DNA from: Cryptosporangium arvum DSM 44712 | GTDB taxonomy: Bacteria; Actinomycetota; Actinomycetes; Mycobacteriales; Cryptosporangiaceae | Assembly (NCBI RefSeq): GCF_000585375.1 | Contig: NZ_KK073874.1 | Location: 3,410,001-3,474,000 of the forward strand | Reading direction: 5' to 3' | DNA: 64,000 bases | Part shown: in pieces, positions 34,316-42,412 of the stretch | Layout: every line of letters starts with the position of its first letter | Position numbering within the stretch: position 1 is the first letter of the stretch | Notes under the pieces: model-generated | The model's input: only the letters and a program-made list of their open reading frames with translations | The model's database searches: none | What the model was told of the DNA's origin: nothing | Made by a program: the position numbers and the translations under genes

Positions 34316-37111
34316 GTGCTGCGATTCACGATTCTCGGGCCGGTAGGCGTTCGGCGCGGCGACCTCGAATTGGAGGCGGGCGGGCGGCAGCAGCGGGTGG
34401 TGCTCGCGTTGCTGCTGGCCAGGGCGGGTTCGAACGTGAGCGTGTCCGAGCTGATCGACGCTCTCTGGGAGGAAGACCCGCCTACGAGCGCGGTGAACGT
34501 CGTCCACCGCCACATCGGCATGCTGCGTCGAGTGATCGAGCCGGACCTGCCGGTGCGCATGGTGGGCAACTACATCATTCGCACCGCGGCCGGGTACCGG
34601 CTCCGGGCGGACATCGAGTCGCTGGACCTGCTCCGCTTCCGGGCACTGGCCGACCAGGCGCGGGACGCCACCGCACCCGGCCGGGCGATCCGCCTCTACA
34701 CCGAGGCGCTCACGCTCTGGCAGGGTCCGTCCGCCGCGGGACTCGAATCGATGTCTGGCGTCCACCCGGTGTGCGTCGCGATCGACGCCGAGTGCTCGCT
34801 GGTCGTCCGCGAGGCGGCCGACGTCGCGCTGCGCGACGGGCCGGTGGGCCTGGTGATCCCCGCACTGCGGCGGGCCGCACAGCTCAGCCCGTTGGACGAG
34901 GCCCTGCAGGCGCGGCTCATCCTTTTGCTGGCGGCCGACGGCAGGCAGTCCGAGGCCGTCGACCTGTTCCGGACGGTCCGGCGGCGTCTGGACGAGGAGC
35001 TCGGCGTCGAACCGTCGCGGGAGCTGTTCGACGCGTACGAACGTCTGCTGCACCAGCGGACCACACCGTCCACGCGACCGGCACGCCCCGTGCCGATGCC
35101 GGCCGGGCCGCAGCCGGTTCCGGCGCAGCTCCCGGCGGACCACCCGTTCTTCAGCGGCCGGGGCGAGGTGCTGGCGCGGGCCGAAGCTCTCCTCGCGGAG
35201 GACCGGCGGCACAACCGGCCGACGGTCGCGCTGGCGATCGACGGGATGCCCGGCGTCGGCAAGACGACGGTCGCCGTGCACCTCGGCCACCGGTTGGCCC
35301 TGGATTATCCGGACGGCCAGCTCTACGCCGACCTCCGGGGCTTTGCCGACGAGGGCGCGGCGATGGCCCCGGCCGAGGCGTTGCAAGGCTTCCTAAGTTC
35401 CCTCGGCGTTCCACTGTCCGACATCCCGACGGAGCTGCACGCGTTGGCCGGGCTGTACCGCAGCATGCTCGCCGGTCGGAGCGTGCTGATCGTTCTCGAC
35501 AACTGCCGCGACTACGAGCAACTGCGCCACCTCCTGCCGGCGGCGCCCAAGAGCCTGGTGATCGTCACCAGCCGCACCCGCCTGACGGGCCTGATCGCCG
35601 GTGGCGGCGGTCAACCGCTGCCCTTGGACCTGCCGAGCCGAGCCGAGGCCCAGGCGTTCGTGGCGCGGCGGCTAGGCCACGAGCGGGTGGCCGCGGAACC
35701 CGCTGCGGTGGACGAGATCGTCGACCGCAGCGGCCGGTTGCCGCTGGCGCTGGCGCTGGTGACCGCACGGGCCGCGGTGTTGCCCGGCACCACGCTCACG
35801 GCGATCGCCGCCGAACTGGCCACGACCCGGGAACTGGTCGGCTTCGGGCCGGACGCGGCGACCGATCTGCGGGTGGTCTTCTCCTGGTCGTACCGTGCTC
35901 TGACGCCGGACGCGGCCCGCCTGTTCCGGTTGTTGCCGCTTCACCCCGGACCGGATCTGACTCCGGTCTCGGCCGCCGCCCTCGCCGGCATCGACACCCG
36001 CACCGGCGTCGCCCTGCTGGGTGAATTGACGTCCCACATGATGTTGCACGGCCGAGACGGACGGCACCAGCTGCACGGTCTGCTACGCGCCTACGCCGAG
36101 TACCTGAGCGAGAAGCTCGATGACCCGGCGTTGCGCAGGGCCGCGACGCTCCGCGTGTTCGAGCACTACCGGCGGGCGGCGCACGCCGCCCACCGGTGGC
36201 TGGAGCCGCAGCTGCCGGCGCCGCAACCGCCTCCGGCCCCGGACGGCGTGATGCCGCGACGATTCCTCGGGCAGGACGACGCCATGGCGTGGTTCACCGC
36301 CGAGCGGCAGGTGCTGGCCGCGATCGTCACCCAGGCCCAGGACGCTCCTGCGCTCGCCTGGCACACCGCGCTGGCTATGCAGGACTTCCTGCACTTCAGC
36401 GGCCGGACACCGGAATGGGCCGCGATCGCCCGCGCGGGTCTGGACGCCGCGATGGCTGACGGTGACGTAGAGGGACAGGCCCGGCTGCTTCGCAGCCTGT
36501 CCGGCGCGCTGTTCATGCTCCGCGACCTCGACGAGGCGATGACGCACCTGCGGGAGGCCCGCCGCATCGTCGAATCGATCGGCGACGACACCCAGCTGGC
36601 CGCCGTCGATCTCAACTCGGCCTACGTGCAGGGTGCCCAGCGACGCCATGCCGACGCCATCCGGCACGGCGAGCACGCACTGGACACCTACCGCCGGACC
36701 GGCGACGTACGCAATCAGGCCGCTGCGCTCCGCGTCATCGCGGCGAACGTCGCCGCACTGGGGCGGCGGGACGAGGCGGTGGATCTGTTGCGGGATGCGC
36801 TGGCGCTGTCGAACGCCGACGATGACGTGCGAGGTGCCGGCCATGGCTTGGACCTGCTCGGTAAGACGTACCGGCAGGTCGGTGACCGCCGGAACGCGGT
36901 CGTCCATTGGCACCGCGCGGCCGAGAGTTACCGCCGGGCTGGCACCCCCGCGGCCCGGGCCGCGGTGCTGCTGGCGATCGGCGACCTGCACCATCAGACC
37001 GGCGACCGCAACGCCGGACGCGCTGCCTGGATCGAGGCGCGCGACGCCCTCGGTGACGCGGCGGGACCGCTGGTCCGCGCGCTGCAGTCCCGCCTCGTCG
37101 AGCCGGCGTGA
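34316..37111 (+). CDS. AfsR/SARP-family regulator (OmpR-type DNA-binding, BTAD, NB-ARC, TPR)
   Basis: About 931 residues. The N-terminal winged HTH (about 10-95: LGPVGVRRGDLELEAGGRQQ, LIDALWEEDPPTSAVNVVH) is followed by a bacterial transcriptional activation domain (about 100-245), an NB-ARC ATPase with Walker A GMPGVGKTTVA near 309-316 and LIVLDNCRDYEQL, then TPR-like repeats to the end. This is the AfsR architecture. SARPs bind direct repeats spaced one helical turn apart, just upstream of the -10. Two divergent pairs of such boxes flank this gene (30421-30492 and 37988-38059), making it the leading candidate for their regulator (inference). The GTG start is chosen from the domain boundary. 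Confidence 0.92.
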   Translation: MLRFTILGPVGVRRGDLELEAGGRQQRVVLALLLARAGSNVSVSELIDALWEEDPPTSAVNVVHRHIGMLRRVIEPDLPVRMVGNYIIRTAAGYRLRADIESLDLLRFRALADQARDATAPGRAIRLYTEALTLWQGPSAAGLESMSGVHPVCVAIDAECSLVVREAADVALRDGPVGLVIPALRRAAQLSPLDEALQARLILLLAADGRQSEAVDLFRTVRRRLDEELGVEPSRELFDAYERLLHQRTTPSTRPARPVPMPAGPQPVPAQLPADHPFFSGRGEVLARAEALLAEDRRHNRPTVALAIDGMPGVGKTTVAVHLGHRLALDYPDGQLYADLRGFADEGAAMAPAEALQGFLSSLGVPLSDIPTELHALAGLYRSMLAGRSVLIVLDNCRDYEQLRHLLPAAPKSLVIVTSRTRLTGLIAGGGGQPLPLDLPSRAEAQAFVARRLGHERVAAEPAAVDEIVDRSGRLPLALALVTARAAVLPGTTLTAIAAELATTRELVGFGPDAATDLRVVFSWSYRALTPDAARLFRLLPLHPGPDLTPVSAAALAGIDTRTGVALLGELTSHMMLHGRDGRHQLHGLLRAYAEYLSEKLDDPALRRAATLRVFEHYRRAAHAAHRWLEPQLPAPQPPPAPDGVMPRRFLGQDDAMAWFTAERQVLAAIVTQAQDAPALAWHTALAMQDFLHFSGRTPEWAAIARAGLDAAMADGDVEGQARLLRSLSGALFMLRDLDEAMTHLREARRIVESIGDDTQLAAVDLNSAYVQGAQRRHADAIRHGEHALDTYRRTGDVRNQAAALRVIAANVAALGRRDEAVDLLRDALALSNADDDVRGAGHGLDLLGKTYRQVGDRRNAVVHWHRAAESYRRAGTPAARAAVLLAIGDLHHQTGDRNAGRAAWIEARDALGDAAGPLVRALQSRLVEPA

Positions 37112-37981
37112 TCAGGGTGTCCCGTGAAACCGGCGTAGCGCCGCCAGCGTGGCCGCAGGGTTCTGCTCGGGGATGAAGTGCCCGCTCTCGATCGCTTCGC
37201 CGGTCACGTCGTCGGCCCAGTTCCGCCAGACGGCCAGCGGGTCGTACCAGGTACCCACGGCCCCGCTGCCTGCCCAGAGCACCTGCACGGGGCAGGAGAT
37301 CCGGTTTCCGGCCGCGCGGTCCGCGTCGTCGTCGGCGCGGTCGCACGTCGCGCCGGCCCGGTAGTCCTCGCAGATCGCGTGGACGACCCGCGGATCTCGG
37401 ACGTGTCGGGCGTATTCGCCGACGGCCGGGAACGTCCGCATCGCGCCGCCGAACTGGGCGTCGAAGAAGAACCACTCGGGGTCGGCGGCGATCAGCGTCT
37501 CGGGCAGCGGGTAGGGCTGGGCGAGCACGGCCCAGTGCCAGTAGCCCAGGGCGAACCGGTCGTCGGCGCGAGCCCACACCTCACCGGTCGGCACGATGTC
37601 CAGCACGGTCAGCCGACGGACGGCGGCGGGACGGTCCAGCGCCAGGCGATATCCGACCCGGCCGCCGCGGTCGTGCCCGGCCACGTCGAACGTCTCGAAT
37701 CCCAGGTGACGCATGAGTGCGATCGCGTCCCGGGCCATCGCGCGCTTGCCGTAGGTCGAGTGGTCGGCGACCGTGGCGGGCGCGCTGCTCTCGCCGTAAC
37801 CGCGAAGATCCGGGGCGACGACGGTGAAGCCTTCGGCGAGTGCGTCCGCGATCGGATTCCACAGCTCGTGGGTCTCGGGGTAGCCGTGCAGGAGCAGCAG
37901 CGGCGGGCCGTCGCCGCCGTACCGCACTCGTAGCTCCACGTCGCCGACGTCGATCCGGGTGGTGGTGAATCGGTCTGCCAT
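37112..37981 (-). CDS. alpha/beta hydrolase, haloacetate-dehalogenase-like
   Basis: About 289 residues. The nucleophile elbow is GHDRGGR with Asp104, not Ser, as in epoxide hydrolases and haloalkane/haloacetate dehalogenases. Several residues match fluoroacetate dehalogenase: the Arg pair in DRGGR (105 and 108), the His149-Trp150 halide-site pair in YWHW, the cap Tyr in DYRAG, Asp near VLDIVPT (128), and the catalytic His268 in SGHFIPE. It would be expected to hydrolyse 2-haloacids or epoxides in the cytoplasm. The ATG lies only six bases after the -10 of CACT box f, so the message is probably leaderless. It ends directly against the AfsR gene. Confidence 0.85.
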   Translation of the reverse strand: MADRFTTTRIDVGDVELRVRYGGDGPPLLLLHGYPETHELWNPIADALAEGFTVVAPDLRGYGESSAPATVADHSTYGKRAMARDAIALMRHLGFETFDVAGHDRGGRVGYRLALDRPAAVRRLTVLDIVPTGEVWARADDRFALGYWHWAVLAQPYPLPETLIAADPEWFFFDAQFGGAMRTFPAVGEYARHVRDPRVVHAICEDYRAGATCDRADDDADRAAGNRISCPVQVLWAGSGAVGTWYDPLAVWRNWADDVTGEAIESGHFIPEQNPAATLAALRRFHGTP

Positions 37982-37987
37982 GCCGCG

Positions 37988-38018
37988 AAGTTAGGCCCTC
38001 GCAGTGACGCCTCAGTGC
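37988..38018 (-). promoter_or_regulatory. CACT box promoter (site f) for the dehalogenase-like gene
   Basis: Read leftward: GCACTGAGGC, GTCACTGCGA, GGGCCTAACTT. Repeats are at positions 2 and 13 and the -10 is TAACTT. The predicted start of transcription coincides with the ATG at 37981. Forms a divergent pair with site b, ten bases apart. Confidence 0.65.
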
Positions 38019-38028
38019 GGTTCGGTGC

Positions 38029-38059
38029 GCACTGGTTCGGCACTCGGTCTTCCTAGCGT
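38029..38059 (+). promoter_or_regulatory. CACT box promoter (site b) for the esterase operon
   Basis: Reads GCACTGGTTC, GGCACTCGGT, CTTCCTAGCGT. Both CACT repeats are perfect and 11 bp apart. The leader to the GTG at 38095 is about 30 bases. Confidence 0.75.
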
Positions 38060-38094
38060 CAGCGCCGAAAGCCACACCGCTCAGGGAGGCATCA

Positions 38095-39048
38095 GTGTCC
38101 GAAGTAGTTCTGGAACCGGCCGCACAGGATTTCGCGGACGCCACGTCCAAGCCGCCGTTCATCTATCAGCTCTCGCCCGTCGAGGCCCGCAAGGTTCTGG
38201 ACGACGTCCAGGCCGCTCCGGTCGACGCACCCGCCGTCGACGAGCACTGGGTCCTCGTGGCCGCCGCGGTCGGCGACGTCCGGGCGCGCATCGTGAAGCC
38301 CCAGGGCGCCACCGGCACGTTGCCGGTCGTCCTCTACGTCCACGGGGGTGGATGGGTACTGGGCAACGCCGGTACCCACGACCGGCTCGTCCGCGAATTC
38401 GCCGTCGGGATCAGCGCCGCGGTGGTCTTCGTCGAATACACGCCGTCACCGGACGCGCACTACCCGGTTGCCATCGAGCAGGCCTACGCGACCGCGCGCT
38501 GGGTGGTCGCCGAGGGCGCCGCCCACGGCCTGGACGCCTCCCGGATGGCCGTGGCGGGTGACTCGGTCGGCGGCAACATGACCGCGGCGCTGGCGATCCT
38601 GGCCAAGCAGCGGGGCGACGTCACGTTCGTGCAGCAGTCGATGTACTACCCGGTCACCGATGCCCGGCAGAACACCGAGAGCTACCGCACGTTCGCCGAC
38701 GGGCCGTTCCTCACCGCCGCCGGGATGGCCTGGTTCTGGGACCAGTACGCCCCCGACCACTCGGTGCGCTCGGAGATCACGGCGTCGCCGAATCTGGCCA
38801 CGCCGGAGGACCTCGCCGGGCTCCCGCCCGCGTTCCTGCTCGTGGACGAGGCCGACGTCCTCCGCGACGAGGGCGAGGCGTACGCGGCCAAGCTCCGCGC
38901 GGCCGGCGTGCCGGTCACAACGGTCCGCTACGACGGCATCTGCCACGACTTCATGATGCTCAACCCGCTGAAGGACACGCACGCCGCGCAGGGTGCCACC
39001 GCCCAGGCGATCGCGGTGCTGCGCGAGGCCCTCGGGGTGACCCGATGA
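38095..39048 (+). CDS. alpha/beta hydrolase fold-3 esterase (HSL family)
   Basis: About 317 residues. The oxyanion-hole motif HGGGW is at 83-87 and the nucleophile motif GDSVGG has Ser157. The acid is in LLVDEADVLRDEG and the His in ICHDFMML. This is the hormone-sensitive-lipase-like family of small-ester hydrolases, cytoplasmic (no signal). The GTG start has AGGGAGG about eight bases upstream. It is first in an operon driven by CACT box b and overlaps the next hydrolase gene by ATGA. Confidence 0.92.
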   Translation: MSEVVLEPAAQDFADATSKPPFIYQLSPVEARKVLDDVQAAPVDAPAVDEHWVLVAAAVGDVRARIVKPQGATGTLPVVLYVHGGGWVLGNAGTHDRLVREFAVGISAAVVFVEYTPSPDAHYPVAIEQAYATARWVVAEGAAHGLDASRMAVAGDSVGGNMTAALAILAKQRGDVTFVQQSMYYPVTDARQNTESYRTFADGPFLTAAGMAWFWDQYAPDHSVRSEITASPNLATPEDLAGLPPAFLLVDEADVLRDEGEAYAAKLRAAGVPVTTVRYDGICHDFMMLNPLKDTHAAQGATAQAIAVLREALGVTR

Positions 39049-39752
39049 CGCGGCCGACGGTGGTCCTGGTCCACGGCGCGTTCGCCGACTCCAGCGGCTG
39101 GGGAGGCACGATCACCCACCTGCTCGACGCCGGCTACCCGGTCGTCGCCGCGTCGAACCCGCTGCGCAGCGTGGCCGCGGACGCCGCCCAGGTGCGTGCA
39201 CTGGTCGACAGCATCGACGGCCCGGTCGTCCTGGTCGGGCACTCGTACGGCGGCGTCGTCGTCTCGACGGCCTCGGCCGGAGCCACGAACGTCCGGGCGC
39301 TGGTCTACGTCGCGGCGTTCGCCCCGGCGGAGGGCGAGAGCGCCGCGTCACTCGCCGCGCTCTACCCGGGCAGCACCCTCGGCGAAGCGCTCCGTCCGGT
39401 ACCGCTGCCGGACGGCGGTCAGGACCTCTACCTCGACCGAGGGCTCTTCCACCAGCAGTTCTGCGCGGACGTACCCGAGGACCTGTCGACGCTGATGGCC
39501 GCCACCCAGCGTCCGATCACGGCGGCCGCCTTGAACGAGGCCGTCGCCGGGCCGCAGGGATGGCAGTCGATCCCGAGCTACTTCCTGATCGCCGGGGCCG
39601 ACCGGAACATCCCGGCGCAGGCGCAGCACTTCGTCGCCGAACGGGCGAAGGGCGTCGTCCGCGAGATCGCGGACGGATCGCACGCGACCTTCATCGCGCA
39701 CCCCGACGTGGTCGCGGCGCTCATCGACCAGGCCGCGAGCGAATCGGCCTGA
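39045..39752 (+). CDS. alpha/beta hydrolase (cytoplasmic member of a tandem pair)
   Basis: About 235 residues. VLVHGAFADSSGWGG, nucleophile elbow VGHSYGGVVV (Ser67) and DGSHATFIAHP for the His. It belongs to the AB_hydrolase_6 type resembling pyrethroid hydrolase/EstC-like and salicylate-esterase-like proteins. It is closely similar along its whole length to the next gene product, including LFHxQFxADVP and AGADRNIP segments, but lacks its signal peptide. The ATG overlaps the upstream stop. A hairpin follows the gene. Confidence 0.9.
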   Translation: MTRPTVVLVHGAFADSSGWGGTITHLLDAGYPVVAASNPLRSVAADAAQVRALVDSIDGPVVLVGHSYGGVVVSTASAGATNVRALVYVAAFAPAEGESAASLAALYPGSTLGEALRPVPLPDGGQDLYLDRGLFHQQFCADVPEDLSTLMAATQRPITAAALNEAVAGPQGWQSIPSYFLIAGADRNIPAQAQHFVAERAKGVVREIADGSHATFIAHPDVVAALIDQAASESA

Positions 39753-39759
39753 TCCGTCC

Positions 39760-39789
39760 GTGGGTGGCGGGGACACCCCCGCCACCCAC
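39760..39789 (+). terminator. strong GC hairpin between the two paralogous hydrolases
   Basis: A perfect 13-bp stem (GTGGGTGGCGGGG, 39760-39772, with its complement at 39777-39789) has a four-base loop. There is no T-run, as is usual in actinomycete intrinsic terminators. It could terminate the operon or attenuate the secreted paralogue downstream. Confidence 0.6.
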
Positions 39790-39809
39790 ACGACAAGAAA
39801 GGCACCCCT

Positions 39810-40619
39810 GTGTTCGGACGTACCACTCGACGGCTGGCGGCCCTCGCCACCGCATTGCTGGCCGTCGTCTCGGTCGTGACGCTCGGGCCGAGCGCCGCCA
39901 CGGCGACAGCTTCCGCCCCGAAGCCGACGATCGTGCTGGTCCACGGCGCGTTCGCGGACTCCAGCGGATGGAACGGCGTGACAGCCCGGTTGTTGCGGGC
40001 CGGCTACCCGGTCGTGGCCGCCGCCAACCCTCTGCGTGGCGTCGCCTCTGACGCCGCGCAGGTGAAGGCGCTGCTCGACCGCATCAGCGGCCCGATCGTC
40101 CTGGTCGGACATTCGTACGGCGGCGCGGTGATCTCCCGAGCCGCAGTCGGCGACAAAGACGTGAAGGCACTCGTGTACGTGGCCGCCTTCGCGCCGGCCG
40201 CGGGGGAGAGCGGCGCCGACCTGTCCGCCAAGTTCCCCGGCAGCACGCTCGCCGACACCCTGCGGCCGGTGCCGCTCCCGGGCGGCGGAGAGGATCTCTA
40301 CGTCGACCGGAAGCTGTTCCACCGGCAGTTCGCCGCCGATGTCCCGGCGCGCGATGCCGCGCTGATGGCCGCCGCACAGCGTCCGATCACGTCGGCGGCA
40401 CTCGCGGAGGACGCGGCGGGGCCGCAGGCCTGGCAGTCGATCCGCAGCTACTTCCTGATCGCCGGCGCCGACCGGAACATCCCGCCGCGCGTCCAGCAGT
40501 TCATGGCCCAGCGCGCGAAGGGCGTCGTTCGGACGGTTCCCCGCGCGTCACACGCGGTGTTCGTCTCGCAGCCCGGCACCACCGCATCGTTCATCATTCG
40601 GGCCGCGTCGAGGGCCTAA
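39810..40619 (+). CDS. alpha/beta hydrolase with signal peptide (secreted paralogue)
   Basis: About 269 residues. The N-terminus TTRRLAALATALLAVVSVVT followed by LGPSAATATASA is a Sec-type signal peptide with probable cleavage around residues 30-36. The mature part closely matches the preceding gene: VLVHGAFADSSGWNG, VGHSYGGAVI, AGADRNIPPRVQ and ASHAVFVSQP. The pair therefore looks like a tandem duplication where one copy gained (or the other lost) export. GTG start with AAGAAAGG upstream. A 14-bp hairpin terminator follows at 40626-40660. Confidence 0.9.
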   Translation: MFGRTTRRLAALATALLAVVSVVTLGPSAATATASAPKPTIVLVHGAFADSSGWNGVTARLLRAGYPVVAAANPLRGVASDAAQVKALLDRISGPIVLVGHSYGGAVISRAAVGDKDVKALVYVAAFAPAAGESGADLSAKFPGSTLADTLRPVPLPGGGEDLYVDRKLFHRQFAADVPARDAALMAAAQRPITSAALAEDAAGPQAWQSIRSYFLIAGADRNIPPRVQQFMAQRAKGVVRTVPRASHAVFVSQPGTTASFIIRAASRA

Positions 40620-40625
40620 CCGATC

Positions 40626-40660
40626 ACCGCGCCGGCGTGCCGGGCCCACGCCGGCGCGGT
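40626..40660 (+). terminator. hairpin terminator after the secreted hydrolase
   Basis: A perfect 14-bp stem (ACCGCGCCGGCGTG at 40626-40639 and its complement at 40647-40660) with a seven-base loop starts seven bases after the stop codon. No T-run. It separates the hydrolase operon from the sigma-factor remnant. Confidence 0.75.
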
Positions 40661-40675
40661 CAGGGAAGGACAGAA

Positions 40676-41366
40676 ATGACTCTCGCGTCCCTCGCTCCCG
40701 CCGACCACGCCACCGAAAACATCGACTATTCCGACTACCCCACGGTCGCGCCCCTGTTCCGACGCTTCGCGGAACTGACCGATGACGCCCCCGAAAGAGC
40801 GGTGCTCCGCGAGCAACTGGTTTTCATCCACCTCCCGCTGGCCGAGCACCTCGCGCGGCGGTTCGCCCGCCGGGGCGAACCGACGGTACTTCCGTGACCA
40901 CGCGTGGTATGTCCGGCCGCCCCGGCGGCTGCAGGACCTGCACCTCCGGCTCAATGCCGCGTCCGCGGAGATGTTCCAGCGTGATCAGCGGGCGCCGACG
41001 GCGAGTGCGCTCGCCTCGCACCTCGGAGTATCGGCCGCCGATGTGCACGAAGGGCTGCAGCTGACGAACGCCTACGCACCGCTTCCGTTGGACGCGCCCG
41101 TCCCGCAGCATTCGGACGGTCCGTCGCTGGTCGAGTCGATCGGTGACTACGACGAGGCGCTGGCCCTGGTCGACAACCGCGAAGCGCTGAAAAGGCTGCT
41201 CGCCGATCTGCCCGAGCGGGAGCGCCGGATCCTCGGCCTGCGGTTCTTCGACGGGTGGACCCAGACCCAAATCGCACTCCACGTGGGCGTCTCCCAGATG
41301 CAGGTCTCCCGCCTGCTCGCCGCGACGCTCGCCCGCCTCCGCCGGCAAATGCTGGCCGATGCCTGA
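40676..41366 (+). pseudogene. SigB/SigF-type sigma factor lacking region 2
   Basis: The ATG at 40676 (AAGGA upstream) opens a frame typical of the family N-terminus (TDDAPERAVLREQLVFIHLP, LAEHLARRFARRGEP). That frame stops at 40897. From about 40880 another frame continues with RYFRDHAWYVRPPRRLQDLH, region 3, and an intact region 4 (LPERERRILGLRFFDGWTQT, QIALHVGVSQMQVSRLLA) to 41366. The expected 40 or so residues between GEP and RYFRD, carrying most of region 2 for core binding and -10 recognition, are missing. The deletion also shifts the frame. No functional sigma factor can be made without frameshifting, and region 2 would still be absent. Confidence 0.85.
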
Positions 41367-41389
41367 CCCGACTTCCGAACGGACGGTTC

Positions 41390-42412
41390 ATGTCACATCA
41401 CCTCGACTCACCCCTCGCCCGCCAGGACCCGCGGCTCAACATCACCGACCAGTACGTTTTCGACGACCGCGACGGCACGGTCTTCGTCCTCAACACCCGC
41501 ACGTCCTTAGCCGGTGACACGACACCGCACGGCTTCCACGAAGAGGGTCGCTATGAGGTCCGGATCCAGCTGGACCAGGCGGACGTCGAAGATCTGACGT
41601 TCCGCTTCGCGTTCGACGAGGAGGACGAGGACGCACAGCGGTACCGGCTGTGGCGCCTGGAAGGCGACGCCGCCGGAGACGACACCGCGATAGGGGCCGA
41701 GATCGTCTACGGGCGCACGGGGCAGGTGATCGACTCCCCGGACGGTATCCGCGTCTGGACCGGGCGGGCACTCGACCCGTTCTTCCTCGACCTCGACCAG
41801 CTCGCCGCCGTCGACCGGCTGTTCCTGCACGGCGAGGACGCTGAGCTGACCGGCTATCTGCCGGGCAAAGCCGCCAACACCTTTGCGGACGCGACCGTGC
41901 AGAGCATCGTCCTGCGGGTTCCCCATTCGGATCGTGCGCTGTTCGCCGAACGCGACATCCGGGTGTGGAGCACGACCCGGCTCGCGACCGACGCCGGCGG
42001 CTGGCGTCCGATCGGCCGGGCGGGCCTGCCGATGATCTGGCCGATCTTCCGCGACGCGAACAGCGACGCCGCGAGTACCGCCAACGAGACGCATCCGAGC
42101 CGGGACGCGGCGAACTACGGCTCGGCGATCCGGGAGCTGGTCGCCGCGGCGGTCCGGCGCCTGGGCACGTCGTCCCGCCCGGAGGCGTACGCCGCCCGCG
42201 TCGCCGACCGCATCGTGCCGGATTCGTTGCCGTACCGGGTCGGCACGGCGGCGACGTTCGGCTTCGCGGCGTTCAACGGTCGCCACCTCGTCGACAACGC
42301 ACCCGAGGTGATGTTCTCCCTGGCCACGAACTCGGCGGTCAGCACCGGCCTGCCACCGGAGCTGTCCGCCGGGACACGATCGTCGTCGTTCCCCTTCGTG
42401 GTGCCCGTCTAG
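41390..42412 (+). CDS. DUF4331-family protein
   Basis: About 340 residues starting MSHHLDSPLARQDPRLNITD, which is the typical DUF4331 opening (SSHREAP/DxTD-like), followed by QYVFDDRDGTVFVLNTRT and repeated beta-rich segments. The family is of unknown function, often secreted or near sigma/anti-sigma genes; no signal peptide is visible here. The ATG lies 24 bases after the sigma remnant, and 45 upstream codons of open frame overlap that gene and are excluded. Its stop overlaps the stop of the LuxR gene on the other strand. Confidence 0.8.
   Translation: MSHHLDSPLARQDPRLNITDQYVFDDRDGTVFVLNTRTSLAGDTTPHGFHEEGRYEVRIQLDQADVEDLTFRFAFDEEDEDAQRYRLWRLEGDAAGDDTAIGAEIVYGRTGQVIDSPDGIRVWTGRALDPFFLDLDQLAAVDRLFLHGEDAELTGYLPGKAANTFADATVQSIVLRVPHSDRALFAERDIRVWSTTRLATDAGGWRPIGRAGLPMIWPIFRDANSDAASTANETHPSRDAANYGSAIRELVAAAVRRLGTSSRPEAYAARVADRIVPDSLPYRVGTAATFGFAAFNGRHLVDNAPEVMFSLATNSAVSTGLPPELSAGTRSSSFPFVVPV

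Noticed and set aside
39810-40619. A biosynthetic (antibiotic) cluster around the SARP gene
   Set aside because: No PKS, NRPS, terpene or RiPP enzymes are present near the AfsR-type gene; neighbours are hydrolases and stress genes.
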